DNA of 64,000 nt from UBA6055 sp965203755 (GTDB taxonomy: Bacteria; Chloroflexota; Anaerolineae; Aggregatilineales; Phototrophicaceae): contig OZ241910.1 in the NCBI GenBank assembly GCA_965203755.1, positions 1,178,001 through 1,242,000 on the forward strand, written 5' to 3'. The notes under the pieces were generated by a model, which ran no database searches, was not told where the DNA came from, and saw only the letters and a program-made list of their open reading frames with translations. Below, one piece after another: positions 44,841-52,842 of the stretch. Position numbers and translations under genes: made by a program. Position 1 is the first letter of the stretch; every line of letters begins with the position of its first letter.

Positions 44841-44916
44841 ATTAGCAAGAACTGCCCTCAAAATGGCTGAACTCACTGTCGGCCTTGTCATAATTTCACC
44901 TAAGATGCCTTTAACT

Positions 44917-45035
44917 CTGCCGCAAGCTGCGTTATGCTTTAAGCAATGGACGCGGAATATGGGGGGCAAGGCGCATGATCCAAGATCCGATTCTCTTAAA
45001 CGATTGGCACGCGGTCTTGCCGGTCGCCCGGCTTG
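44917..45035 (+). repeat. 119-bp duplication of the Rieske gene 5' end, left copy
   Basis: Identical to 46090-46208 except for three bases and with no indel. It includes the upstream 58 bases, the GGGGGGCAAGG ribosome site, the start ATG (44975) and 20 codons of the oxygenase, and then runs into unrelated sequence and a stop. Confidence 0.9.
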
Positions 45036-45112
45036 GTCAAGCAAGCTCGGCCAGGTCGCATAGACACTGGCCGAGCAGAGACTCGGATGCGTTTGATTAT
45101 TGATACGGGCAG

Positions 45113-45817
45113 CTAGCTTCCCTCGTTGCTTACCCAGACCGCAACTGGCGCAGTGCGCGAAGATATTCTACAGGATTTGTTGAATACCCAGGCAGCTGTA
45201 ACATTCGACAAGGCGATGCGAATGCTGTCTCTGCGTTCCAGCACAATCTCTGTAGGTTCAAGAATCGGCGAGCCATTGACGAAGACCTGCTCCAATATCA
45301 GGGTTTGTGGTTCGCGCAGATCGTTTGTGACAAATATCAGCGGCGAGATATCGCTCACATCCAGTGATTGGTAAAATTCGTCTTGCATCAGATCGTCGAG
45401 ATTGCACAATGCCCTCGGATTAGAACGAATATACAGCTGCCGGACATTTGATGCGCTGTCATCATGACGAATAATTTCAAAAGTTCCTTGCATTGTGGTT
45501 GTGTAGGGATCAACCATCCGCATTGGGACTTCCAATTTGTATTCAGCAAGGTCGCTATAGCCATCTTTATAGCAGCGTACAAATTCCATGTTCTTGAAAC
45601 CGGTGCTCTTTCTGAAAATACTTTGATAGCGCTGCGTTCTCTCCTCGCAGTCATCTTGGGAAGATATGGGCAGCGCGACCAATACATAGGTGGTCATCTC
45701 GGCGTTATTTGCCAATTCCTCCATATCGACAAGGTAGATTTCGCTGGTGATGTCGGCGCCACTGCACGCGGCGAACGACAGCATTATCCCGATTAGCAGT
45801 ACAATTTTGATTTTCAT
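45113..45817 (-). CDS. Putative lipoprotein of unknown function
   Basis: A 234-residue protein with a lipoprotein signal (KIKIVLLIGIMLSFAAC; lipobox ending at Cys18). The mature part contains six or so cysteines and predicted beta structure. I recognise no catalytic motif. Codon use and AT content differ from the flanking metabolic genes. It is the only gene of the segment bracketed by the 119-bp duplication, so it was probably brought in by that event. TCTCCTTTTGG on the plus strand shows its AAAGGAGA ribosome site. Confidence 0.7.
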   Translation of the reverse strand: MKIKIVLLIGIMLSFAACSGADITSEIYLVDMEELANNAEMTTYVLVALPISSQDDCEERTQRYQSIFRKSTGFKNMEFVRCYKDGYSDLAEYKLEVPMRMVDPYTTTMQGTFEIIRHDDSASNVRQLYIRSNPRALCNLDDLMQDEFYQSLDVSDISPLIFVTNDLREPQTLILEQVFVNGSPILEPTEIVLERRDSIRIALSNVTAAWVFNKSCRISSRTAPVAVWVSNEGS

Positions 45818-45864
45818 ACTTCTGTCTCCTTTTGGTTCGTTGATTTACATAGGCGCAGGCATTT

Positions 45865-46060
45865 CATGGAGCTTCCATAATGGGATATACTCAAATTGAA
45901 AACCTTCGGGTTTTCAAACTGTTGCGGTTTCCTGTGGCAGAACAAACGGCTACCAACCCTCTGCCACAGGAAATCCTTAAAAGAAGCCCTGAAAGGCTTG
46001 CCAATACAGTTTAGCCTGTTTTTGCTTTTTGTGCAATAGAAACATCTGATTTTTTACCTC
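45865..46060. repeat. Two-hairpin repeat, copy 1
   Basis: About 195 bases resembling 52612-52815. Shared features are TTTCATGGAGCTTC, GGGATATACTCA, a 7-bp hairpin with TTCG loop (GAAAACC/GGTTTTC at 45898-45915), and a 13-bp perfect hairpin (TTTCCTGTGGCAG/CTGCCACAGGAAA, arms 45928-45940 and 45961-45973) with a 20-nt loop. A weaker match ends at a T-rich stretch. It lies about 50 bases upstream of the lipoprotein start. Confidence 0.75.
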
Positions 46061-46089
46061 TTTGCCCTCTGTGGTTTAACCTTTGCCAG

Positions 46090-46208
46090 CTGCCGCAAGC
46101 TGCGTTATGCTTTAAGCAACGGTCGCGGAATATGGGGGGCAAGGCGGATGATCCAAGATCCGATTCTCTTAAACGATTGGCACGCGGTCTTGCCGGTCGC
46201 CCGGCTTG
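46090..46208 (+). repeat. 119-bp duplication, right copy with intact gene start
   Basis: Second copy of 44917-45035. Its ATG at 46148 starts the complete Rieske oxygenase gene. Confidence 0.9.
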
Positions 46209-47116
46209 AGGCGCAGAACAATGTCGCCGGCGCCCGCGTGCTGGGTGAGGATATTGTCATCTGGAAGTCAGGCGCGGGCATTCGCGCCTGGAAAGACCTC
46301 TGCGTTCACCGCGGCACGCGGCTTTCTTTGGGCAAGACGCTGGCTGACCACAGCCTGCAATGCCCCTATCACGGCTGGATTTATGACGCCGACGGCAAGT
46401 GCGTCAGCATACCGGCGCATCCGCAGCAGAAGCCGCCAGCAAAAGCCAGAGCCTTCGTCTATCACGCGCGAATCGCCTATGACATGGTGTGGGTTTGCCT
46501 GGGCGAGCCGGCTTATGATATTCCCGGCTTTGATGAATGGCATGATGAATCGTATCGCAAAATCCTGTGCGGCGCTTATGAATTTCAGGCAGCTGGGCCG
46601 CGCATGGTCGAAAACTTTCTCGATGTCGCCCACTTCCCGTTTGTGCATGAGAACATCCTCGGCACGCAGCAGCGTCCCGAAATCCCCGATTATGAGGTGG
46701 TCACCGATGAGCATGGCATCACGGCTTCCGATATCCGCGTGTTTCAGCCGAATCCCGATGGCTCGCACGCGCCAAACTGGGTGACCTATACCTACAAGGT
46801 GTATCGGCCGCTGGTCGCTTATTTCCGTAAAGAGGCTGAACAGAAGTTCGCCATTCTGCTGATGGTCACGCCGATTGAAGAAGTTCGGTCTTTGATGTGG
46901 ATGTGGATGGTGATGACCCACGGCGAAGGCACTGACGAAACCCTGCGCGCCTTTCAGGATGAAATCGCCTGGCAGGATTTGCCGATTGTGGAGTCACAGC
47001 GCCCCGAACTGCTGCCGCTTGACCTGCAATCCGAACTGCATCTACGCAGCGACCGGACGGCGATCGCCTATCGCCGCTGGTTAAATGACCTTGGGCTGAG
47101 CTTCGGGACGAGCTAG
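46148..47116 (+). CDS. Rieske non-haem iron oxygenase
   Basis: A 322-residue oxygenase alpha-subunit-like protein (VanA/caffeine demethylase type). The Rieske 2Fe-2S ligands are C52-x-H54 and C72-x2-H75 (CVHRG and CPYHGW). The mononuclear-iron site is in the segment from N156: D159, H162, H167 (NFLDVAHFPFVHE). Such enzymes perform O- or N-demethylation or hydroxylation of small molecules with an electron-donating reductase, which is not encoded nearby. The upstream region is duplicated at 44917. Confidence 0.9.
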   Translation: MIQDPILLNDWHAVLPVARLEAQNNVAGARVLGEDIVIWKSGAGIRAWKDLCVHRGTRLSLGKTLADHSLQCPYHGWIYDADGKCVSIPAHPQQKPPAKARAFVYHARIAYDMVWVCLGEPAYDIPGFDEWHDESYRKILCGAYEFQAAGPRMVENFLDVAHFPFVHENILGTQQRPEIPDYEVVTDEHGITASDIRVFQPNPDGSHAPNWVTYTYKVYRPLVAYFRKEAEQKFAILLMVTPIEEVRSLMWMWMVMTHGEGTDETLRAFQDEIAWQDLPIVESQRPELLPLDLQSELHLRSDRTAIAYRRWLNDLGLSFGTS

Positions 47117-47276
47117 CGCGGCCGACCATTTGCCAATTCTGTGGAACCGACAGCGCCGTTTGTGCGTATTGGAAGCGAATGATGGTCGGGCTCATCCCTA
47201 TCACTGACGCGGTTCCTCTCCGAACACCGTACAATAGATGTCATGGAGAGGTGTATTTTTATTGGCGGAGCAACCC

Positions 47277-48761
47277 ATGACGCTGCAAGCAGGGGACACT
47301 ATCGGCGACTATTCGATTATCGGTCAAATCGGATCGGGCGGGATGGCGGCGATTTACAAAGCCTATCACAACCGGCTTGACCGCTATGCCGCTATCAAGC
47401 TGCTGCACGACACCTTTGTCCAGGACGACAGCTTTTTGGAGCGCTTTCAGCGCGAAGCCCGGATTGCAGCCCGCCTCGAACACCCGCATATTGTGCCGGT
47501 TTATGATTATGCCGAGTTCAATCATCAGCCCTGCCTGGTGATGAAATACATCCACGGCGGCACGTTGAAACGGCGCTTGATCAAGTTTGGCATCGCGCTT
47601 GCGGAAATCAACCGCATGATGACCATGCTGGCTGACGCGCTGACCTATGCCCACGAACAGCATGTCCTGCATCGGGACATCAAGCCCTCCAACATTTTGA
47701 TTGACGAGCGCGGTCTGCCGTATATCACCGACTTTGGCTTGGCGCGGATTGCTCAAACTGGCGATTCAACCATCAGCCACGATATGATGCTGGGCACCCC
47801 CTTTTACATCTCGCCCGAACAGGCCAAGGGCGAAAGCGACCTGACAGCCGCGACCGATGTCTATTCTTTTGGCATTATTTTGTATGAACTGCTGGTCGGG
47901 ACGGCGCCCTTTACCGCCGATACAGCCTATGCCATTGTCCACGAGCATATCTACAGCCAGCCCATCCCCCCCAGCCAACTCAACCCCGACTTGACTTCGG
48001 CGGTGGATGATGCGCTGCTGAAGGCGCTTGCCAAATCCCCCGCCGCGCGCTATCAAACGGCGACGGCATTGATGGATGATTTCAAGCTGGCGATGGCGGC
48101 ATCGGGCGTGACTGATTTGCCAAAAGACCGCAGCGTCGTCCAGAAAACACCACAGCCGCGCGCGGGCAGGCGGCGCGTGGAAGACGCTGTGGATATGCGC
48201 GGCTTTAACCTGAACGAACTGGGTCAAAAACTCGACCGTTCCATACGCCAAGGCGTCGATTATGTCGCCGATATCGCCGGGCAAATCGAAAGCAAAATCA
48301 AAAAATCGCCGCCGCAGCCGACGCCGGAAGAACTGATTCGCCAACGGGTGGAAAAGAAGCTCCATGCCCGCCGCGATTTGGTACAGCATTTTGCCGTCTA
48401 TCTGACGGTCAATGGCATCTTCTGGCTGATGTATCTGTCGTCGGGCGGGTTCGGATTCCCCTGGCCCCTCTTTGTGAGCGGCTTTTGGGGCATCGGTCTG
48501 GTGAGTCAATCGGTTGAATTTTATTACAAACACGGCGGCGGCGCCGAAAAGCGCGAAGCCGAAATTGAGAGAGAGGTCACTCGGCAGATGCGGGCGGCGC
48601 GGGGACGCAAAAGCAAGCGGGCGGCCGACGAGTATGCCGATGTTGAGGTCTTTGATTTGGACCGCATCGATGCGCGTCATCTGCGCTTGAACGCCGACGG
48701 CGAACTGACCGACAGCTTGATTGACGAGGTCAATGATGATGAGCAGCGCGCCCGCCGCTAG
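47277..48761 (+). CDS. Ser/Thr protein kinase with C-terminal 2TM domain
   Basis: A 494-residue kinase. ATG 47277 is preceded by GGCGGAG; a TTG further upstream is less likely. The glycine loop IGSGGMAAIYKA (18-29), Lys41, HRDIKPSN (132-139), DFG (152-154) and GTPFYISPEQ are complete, so it is an active Hanks-type kinase. After a linker (about 280-360) comes a two-helix membrane segment with FAVYLTVNGIFWLMY and PLFVSGFWGIGLVSQ, the 2TM domain. The C-terminus is charged and cytoplasmic. Two paralogous membrane proteins follow on the same strand and may be substrates or partners (inference). Confidence 0.93.
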   Translation: MTLQAGDTIGDYSIIGQIGSGGMAAIYKAYHNRLDRYAAIKLLHDTFVQDDSFLERFQREARIAARLEHPHIVPVYDYAEFNHQPCLVMKYIHGGTLKRRLIKFGIALAEINRMMTMLADALTYAHEQHVLHRDIKPSNILIDERGLPYITDFGLARIAQTGDSTISHDMMLGTPFYISPEQAKGESDLTAATDVYSFGIILYELLVGTAPFTADTAYAIVHEHIYSQPIPPSQLNPDLTSAVDDALLKALAKSPAARYQTATALMDDFKLAMAASGVTDLPKDRSVVQKTPQPRAGRRRVEDAVDMRGFNLNELGQKLDRSIRQGVDYVADIAGQIESKIKKSPPQPTPEELIRQRVEKKLHARRDLVQHFAVYLTVNGIFWLMYLSSGGFGFPWPLFVSGFWGIGLVSQSVEFYYKHGGGAEKREAEIEREVTRQMRAARGRKSKRAADEYADVEVFDLDRIDARHLRLNADGELTDSLIDEVNDDEQRARR

Positions 48762-48923
48762 CCATTCAGCATCTCAAGACCAAAAGGCAAATGCTGTGTT
48801 CTCTTTGTCTCTGTGGTAAAATAAAGGCCGGCTTTTGTCAAATATCTACGTAAATCTAAGGAGACTGTGTCACACTAGCGGCAAGTATGGTACAGAAATT
48901 CGCAAAGAAGTTGAATCGGTGAC

Positions 48924-49757
48924 ATGATGATTCGTTTGAAACGACGCAACACTGTCTGGCTGATCGCCATGGGGATGCTGATTGGCTTTGCCGTGCTGGC
49001 CGCGCCGGTTTCGCCAGCGGTGCAATTATCCTTGATTGGGGCTTTTGCGGTGGCTGTCATCGCTTCGATGATTGAATTGGGGCCCGACCGCGAGACTTTG
49101 CTGGATGTGCTTCAGCGGGCCCCGGTGCGCCGCCGCATTACGCCGCAAGCCCGCGAAGCCGCCGAACGGGCTGCCTCGCGGGCCGGCTTTTTTAACCGCA
49201 GCGGGATTGTGATGCTGGACATCGGCTTGATCGCCATGCAGACCGGCATGGAAGGGCTGGCGATGCGCCGAACGCGCAATATCTCCAAGGACGATGACGG
49301 CGTGCGTCCCTTTATCACCCTCTACGTCCATCCCGAAGAAGCCGAACGGCAGGCTTTGATTCGCTATGAAATCTACAATCACCTAGGCGAAGAGCAATAC
49401 GTTTATGAGACGAAAACCTACCTGCGCGAAGGCGAACTCAATATCCTGGCTGACCATCACCTGCCCTTGGCGGGCAACCGCGGCATTGACGGCAACGGAG
49501 ATTGGGATTTGCGCGTGTATGTCGATAACAATCTGATCGGGATGCACAATCTGATGCTTTCGCCATCGGTCAATGAGCGCCGGCGGCGGCTAAGCGGTGA
49601 AGCCGAATTGGGCGCCGAGCCTGCGCGGCGGCGCAATAACCTCAAGGACGCGGTGATTGTCGATGAAATCGAGCAGCCAGAGACCACCCAACTCAAAGAC
49701 CTGCTGCAACAGCCGGGGTCATCAGGTCGGAGCGGTTATCCACGCAGTCGAAGATAA
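48924..49757 (+). CDS. Membrane protein, paralogue of the following gene
   Basis: A 277-residue protein with two N-terminal helices (about 10-50) and a soluble domain of about 200 residues. The domain carries MLDIGLIAMQTG, RPFITLYVHPEEAERQ and GNGDWDLRVYVDNNLIG. The same domain order, with VDIGLLTTKDG and ELDGKWGLRIIADG, is found in the next gene, so they are tandem paralogues. The domain looks beta-rich. Function unknown; it lies behind the kinase gene. Confidence 0.75.
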   Translation: MMIRLKRRNTVWLIAMGMLIGFAVLAAPVSPAVQLSLIGAFAVAVIASMIELGPDRETLLDVLQRAPVRRRITPQAREAAERAASRAGFFNRSGIVMLDIGLIAMQTGMEGLAMRRTRNISKDDDGVRPFITLYVHPEEAERQALIRYEIYNHLGEEQYVYETKTYLREGELNILADHHLPLAGNRGIDGNGDWDLRVYVDNNLIGMHNLMLSPSVNERRRRLSGEAELGAEPARRRNNLKDAVIVDEIEQPETTQLKDLLQQPGSSGRSGYPRSRR

Positions 49758-49772
49758 GCAAAGGTTTGATGT

Positions 49773-50603
49773 ATGGGTGATTTTAATGAGAATCGCAATA
49801 CCTGGTTTCTGGCGTTTATCCTGCTGGCGTTGGGGACGGTGGCTTTGCTGGGAAACAGCTTCCCGGTCATTTTGGTGCTGCTGGGCCTGCTCTTCCTTGT
49901 CCGCCAGTTTGACAGCGATAATGCGCGTTCCAGTCAGGGCGGTCAGACATACGAAGCGACCTACGACTATGATGTTCAGCAAGAGGACGACTACGACGAC
50001 TTCGAGATCTTTAACCAGCAGCCAGCCAGCGCCGAACAGCGAGTGTATCGCCATGCCCTCGAATCCATCACCCGCGCCGGCCTTGACCCCGACGAAGTCC
50101 AGGTGCTGACGGTGGACATCGGCCTGCTGACCACCAAAGACGGCAGCGAACCCCAGATTTACCGCACCTGGTCGCTGCCGGATGACATCGATTACATTCA
50201 GCCTTTCGTGCAGCTGCGCGTGCCGATGGAAGCCAATGGCAACATTCGCTTTGAGATTATCGATGCGGTCGGGGACGCGGTGTATATCCATGAGGACACC
50301 TTCAAGCTCACGCGCGGGCGCAACTTTCTGACGCCGAACACGCGCATGCCGCTGCATGACCAGATGGAGTTGGATGGCAAATGGGGGCTGCGGATTATTG
50401 CCGATGGGGTCGCGATTGCCGATCATCGCTTTGAATATGCCGAAGCCGCCGGCGCCAGTATCCGCCGGCACATCGGCGAGGATGGCGAAATCAACACCGA
50501 GATGCGGGCGGTGATGACCGAAAACCGTCTGCCCAAAATGTCGCTGGATGACCTGCTGGCTTATCAAGGGGATGAGGACGAAGATGAACGCCGCCGTTCC
50601 TGA
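49773..50603 (+). CDS. Membrane protein, paralogue of the preceding gene
   Basis: A 276-residue protein, start 15 bases after the preceding stop. Two N-terminal helices (TWFLAFILLALGTVALLG and PVILVLLGLLFLVR) precede an Asp/Glu/Tyr-rich spacer and a beta-rich domain homologous to that of the preceding protein. The last third is charged (DDLLAYQGDEDEDERRR). No known family motif is seen. Likely co-transcribed with the kinase. Confidence 0.75.
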   Translation: MGDFNENRNTWFLAFILLALGTVALLGNSFPVILVLLGLLFLVRQFDSDNARSSQGGQTYEATYDYDVQQEDDYDDFEIFNQQPASAEQRVYRHALESITRAGLDPDEVQVLTVDIGLLTTKDGSEPQIYRTWSLPDDIDYIQPFVQLRVPMEANGNIRFEIIDAVGDAVYIHEDTFKLTRGRNFLTPNTRMPLHDQMELDGKWGLRIIADGVAIADHRFEYAEAAGASIRRHIGEDGEINTEMRAVMTENRLPKMSLDDLLAYQGDEDEDERRRS

Positions 50604-50627
50604 TTCCCTAGACTGACGCCCGTTCTT

Positions 50628-51140
50628 TCAGGCGCCGGCCCGAAACGCCCGCGCCTTGGCGATATAATCAGACGCGCTCCGCTGAATCATCAGGATTTCA
50701 TCAGCCGATACCGCCCGTATGGCTTTGGCGGGGCTGCCGATAATCAGGGAATGGTCGGGAAAGGCTTTGTTCTGTGTGACCAGAGCGCCGGCGCCAACGA
50801 TGCAGTGGCTTCCGATTCGCGCCCCGTTCAGGACAACCGCGCCCATGCCGATCAGCGAATGACCGCCAATCCGCGCGCCATGCACGACGGCGTTATGTCC
50901 GACTGTGACGCCGGCGCCGATGATGAGCGGAAAGCCGGGGTCGGCGTGGCAGATGACCCCATCCTGGATGTTGGTGTTTTCACCGATGCACAGCGCTTCG
51001 CTTTCGCCGCGCAAAACAGCCGCGAACCACACGCTGGCATTGGCGGCCAAGGTGACATCGCCAAGGACCACCGCGCCTTCGGCGATCCATGCGCTGTCGG
51101 CGATTTTTTCGGGCTGAAAGCTGGTCTGATAGGGTTTCAT
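50628..51140 (-). CDS. Gamma-carbonic-anhydrase-like hexapeptide protein
   Basis: A 170-residue left-handed beta-helix protein (YrdA/CaiE/PaaY-like). Hexapeptide repeats run from about 20 to 130. Metal-binding His candidates are in ICHADPGF and TVGHNAVVHGARIG, the three-His arrangement of gamma-class carbonic anhydrases. Whether it hydrates CO2 cannot be told. It is convergent with the kinase block. Confidence 0.85.
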   Translation of the reverse strand: MKPYQTSFQPEKIADSAWIAEGAVVLGDVTLAANASVWFAAVLRGESEALCIGENTNIQDGVICHADPGFPLIIGAGVTVGHNAVVHGARIGGHSLIGMGAVVLNGARIGSHCIVGAGALVTQNKAFPDHSLIIGSPAKAIRAVSADEILMIQRSASDYIAKARAFRAGA

Positions 51141-51202
51141 TATGTGATTATAGCTGATTGTTCGGGGGATCGCTGCTTTTTGCCGCAGAGGATTAAACCT
51201 AA

Positions 51203-52573
51203 CTACCCCTTAATCAAAGCGCGGCATTCATCAGTATGAAAATAATCGCGCACCCATTCGGCTGTGTCGCGGGCTTTATCCTGCGCCAGCTTCGCCAGCC
51301 CGGCATCTTTTGTCCAGCCAGCTTTTTTATTTTCGCGCCGCAAGCCTTTGAGCGTGAAGTTATCGCGCTTGCGGCCGTTGCAGGGGCGGCAGAGCAGGAC
51401 GCGGTTGCTAATATCGTTGCGCCCGCCCTCCGATTTTGGCGTGATGTGGTCAAGCTCCATAAATTCTTTTTCCAGCACGCGCCCGCAGCCAGCGCAGATA
51501 ACGCCATTGATTGTACCCTGCGCCTGGTTCAGCGCTTTTACGATTTGTTTGTGCGTTATTTTTTGCCATGCCTCTTTAGGGCGCTGGATTTTCAGTTTGG
51601 GCATCGGCGCGGCGATTTCATTGTCATCCGTGCGGATTGGCGCGTCTTTTTTATAGTGAACATCACCGAAGGTTATCAGATGCGGCTGCTTCGTCTGTTC
51701 TGTTTCTCGGACAGCCAGTTTTTCCTGTTCGAGACGTTCCAGCACGGTCTGATAAGCGTCATCCCAAATATCCATGCCGACCCATTGACGTTCCAACTGT
51801 TCGGCGGCGATAGGTGTTGTGGCGCAGCCGCAAAACGGATCCAGCACAATATCTCCCTTATTTGAAGAGGCTTTGATGATGCGGCTGTACAATGCAAGCG
51901 GCTTTTGCGTCGGATAACCCGTGCGTTCTAGGGCCATGTTGTTTAGAGACGGGATATCACTCCAAACGTCCCGTATCCCTTTCATCTTTCCCTTCATACG
52001 ATTGCTTGTCGCAGGTTCTTGTGGCTTATGGAATATGTAACTTCCAGTCTTACTATAAAACAGAATAGTATCATGTTTGCGAGAATAGAAACGTTTCGAG
52101 CTTCCGCCTAACCCATAACTCCACACAATCTCATTTCGAAAATTCTTGCGTCCGAAAATCGCGTCCAACAGACACTTCACGTAAGCGTGGGCGGTGTGGT
52201 CGATATGCAAATACAAACTGCCATCGTCTCGCAGCACCCGGCGCATCTCCATTAAACGGACGCCCAGCCAGCACAGGAACGCGCCCATATCATCGCCATA
52301 AGCCGACCGCGCCGCGCTGATTACATCCCACACCGCCGGCCAGTCATCCTGAATTTCGTCTGTCCATGCTTCTTCAACATCTTGGTCCCATTTCCAGCGG
52401 TCTTTGAACCTTGCCCCGGCCGCTATACTGTCGGGCGTGGCGTGGAAGTCTTTGTTCTTGTTGAAGGGCGGGTCAGTCGCGATCAGATGAACGGTCTCGC
52501 TGTTCATCCCGCGCAGAAAATTCAAGTTGTCGCCATGATACAATGTGCGGTTCTGGAAGTTGGCTGCTGCCAT
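51203..52573 (-). CDS. DNA methyltransferase fused to an HNH endonuclease
   Basis: A 456-residue protein in one frame. The N-terminal beta-class methyltransferase has motif IV TDPPFNKNKDF (33-43) and motif I LDPFCGCATT (244-253); in motif I the usual F-x-G-x-G reads F-C-G-C-A, with Ala at the last Gly. After a linker, residues 356-402 form an HNH nuclease: C360-x2-C363, ELDHITPKSEGG (373-384) and C395-x2-C398-N. The C-terminus continues for 50 residues. A modification enzyme and a nuclease of the sort used by Cys4-HNH restriction enzymes in one polypeptide is unusual. It lies about 40 bases downstream of repeat copy 2. Confidence 0.88.
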   Translation of the reverse strand: MAAANFQNRTLYHGDNLNFLRGMNSETVHLIATDPPFNKNKDFHATPDSIAAGARFKDRWKWDQDVEEAWTDEIQDDWPAVWDVISAARSAYGDDMGAFLCWLGVRLMEMRRVLRDDGSLYLHIDHTAHAYVKCLLDAIFGRKNFRNEIVWSYGLGGSSKRFYSRKHDTILFYSKTGSYIFHKPQEPATSNRMKGKMKGIRDVWSDIPSLNNMALERTGYPTQKPLALYSRIIKASSNKGDIVLDPFCGCATTPIAAEQLERQWVGMDIWDDAYQTVLERLEQEKLAVRETEQTKQPHLITFGDVHYKKDAPIRTDDNEIAAPMPKLKIQRPKEAWQKITHKQIVKALNQAQGTINGVICAGCGRVLEKEFMELDHITPKSEGGRNDISNRVLLCRPCNGRKRDNFTLKGLRRENKKAGWTKDAGLAKLAQDKARDTAEWVRDYFHTDECRALIKG

Positions 52574-52611
52574 ATTCGCTTTCGCGTATTTCCCATAAGT
52601 GAAATGCGAAC

Positions 52612-52815
52612 TGTTTCATGGAGCTTCTAAATGGGATATACTCACACTGAAAGCCCTCGGGTTTTCAATGCTTTAGGTTTCCTGTGGCAGATGGAGGGGT
52701 TGCAGCCTGTTACTGCCACAGGAAGTCCACATAAAAGCCATGAAGAACTCATCGCTCATATCAATATATCCTATGTTCGTTTGCTTTGCAATAGGACAAA
52801 TGTATTTTTTGCGGA
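52612..52815. repeat. Two-hairpin repeat, copy 2
   Basis: Second copy of the element at 45865-46060. The first hairpin reads GAAAGCC/GGTTTTC with a CTCG loop (52649-52666), keeping pairing through a G-T wobble. The second keeps its stem (52678-52690 with 52713-52725) while its 22-nt loop is unrelated. The right part ends in a T-rich stretch like copy 1. It lies between the PPC protein gene end and the methyltransferase-HNH start. Confidence 0.75.
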
Positions 52816-52842
52816 CAATGTTGGGATTCGATTGCCGCCGTC

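Noticed and set aside
45865..46060. Integron attC site
   Set aside because: The hairpins do not show the paired R and L boxes of attC, no integrase is present, and the element lies 5' of the gene.
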